Of a DNA stretch of 13,308 nt, positions 13,002-13,308 are shown piece after piece. Positions within the stretch are counted from its first letter, which is position 1; the number at the start of each line of letters is the position of its first letter. This DNA comes from CAUPWF01 sp964369755 (GTDB taxonomy: Bacteria; Bacillota; Clostridia; Lachnospirales; Lachnospiraceae): contig CAYJFY010000056.1 in assembly GCA_964369755.1 (NCBI GenBank), positions 1 through 13,308 of the forward strand, read 5' to 3'. The translations under genes were made by a program, and so were the position numbers. The notes under the pieces are model-generated. The model had not been told where the DNA came from. It was given only the letters and a program-made list of their open reading frames with translations, and made no database searches.

Positions 13002-13308
13002 TTAATTACTTACAGTTTCAAGGTATCTGTCATATGCTACTTGATTAATCTCAATCGCACGATCAATATCCCTTGCTTTCAACTCGTCGATAAATGCTTG
13101 ATATGTATCATCATTCAATTCTGCTGTTCCCAATACCCATGCTTGGAAGGTTTCCAAAACATAAGAATCAATTGTGGACATCAATAATTGATATTCTGAT
13201 GCTTCCTCCGGGCTATATTTCATCATCTTAAGTGCTAGCTCTTCATCATAAAGCAACCAATCTGTATTCTCTGAATACATTGCAAATGCTTCTTTCGCAT
13301 TATCTTCA
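13002..13308 (-). CDS. ABC transporter solute-binding protein, C-terminal end (partial)
   Basis: The frame is open to the right edge and the stop is at 13002, so only about the last 101 residues are present and the start lies outside the window. The end has the pattern of LplA/family-1 extracellular solute-binding proteins of clostridia and paenibacilli: a two-helix region, then an IDELKARDIDRAIEINQ helix and the terminal AYDRY motif. Such lipoproteins capture oligosaccharides outside the cell and deliver them to two permease subunits that share an MsmX-type ATPase. Its position at the head of the visible uronide genes suggests it binds the glycan fragments they degrade. The ligand is inferred from context. 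Confidence 0.75.
   Translation of the reverse strand, partial: EDNAKEAFAMYSENTDWLLYDEELALKMMKYSPEEASEYQLLMSTIDSYVLETFQAWVLGTAELNDDTYQAFIDELKARDIDRAIEINQVAYDRYLETVSN

Noticed and set aside
1..13308. CRISPR array, tRNA, rRNA, transposase or phage genes
   Set aside because: None was seen: no regular spaced repeats, no cloverleaf sequences and no integrase or transposase motifs in any substantial reading frame.

Overview
The window looks like a chromosomal carbohydrate-use locus from a low-GC Firmicute, most likely a clostridial relative of the Lachnospiraceae. The reasons are AT-rich intergenic DNA, strong AGGAGG-type ribosome binding sites, a YesM/YesN-type two-component pair, an LplA-like ABC solute-binding protein, and enzymes related to streptococcal and clostridial homologues. 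The assignment rests on protein resemblance recognised by eye; no search was run.

Left part (1-3700): a membrane sensor histidine kinase (73-1806, +) and an AraC-type response regulator (1803-3326, -) face each other tail to tail and overlap by 4 bp at their stop codons. The kinase's apparent intrinsic terminator lies inside the regulator's coding sequence. To the right of the regulator is a 373-bp gap. It holds a 45% GC, 11-14-bp-stem-closed structured element (3423-3596) set in DNA of about 20% GC, with a plausible promoter in front of it and a second one behind it for the next gene. This element is the least explained part of the window.

Middle (3700-4641, +): an aldo/keto reductase with an intact catalytic tetrad. 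It ends inside the last codons of the oppositely transcribed MATE gene.

Right part (4626-13308, all -): a tightly packed gene series. In transcription order it is the C-terminus of an ABC solute-binding protein, a hairpin resembling a terminator or attenuator, a KduD/DhuD-type SDR dehydrogenase, a discoidin-like protein of unknown function, KduI, a Cys-type sulfatase, a four-to-five-domain GH2 glycosidase, and a MATE exporter. Most gaps are 8-60 bp or small overlaps.

Taken together, the minus-strand genes suggest use of a sulfated, uronic-acid-containing glycan (glycosaminoglycan-like or ulvan-like). Oligosaccharides would be imported by the ABC system. The sulfatase and GH2 enzyme, neither of which has a visible signal peptide, would desulfate and trim them in the cytoplasm. 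Unsaturated uronate released by a lyase or unsaturated glucuronyl hydrolase would then pass through KduI and the SDR to 2-keto-3-deoxygluconate. The lyase, the GH88/GH105 hydrolase, KdgK, KdgA, the sulfatase-maturing enzyme and the ABC permeases are not in the window. The sensor/regulator pair is the natural candidate for controlling the locus, but that is inferred from position and family only. No rRNA, tRNA, CRISPR array, transposase or phage gene was seen.
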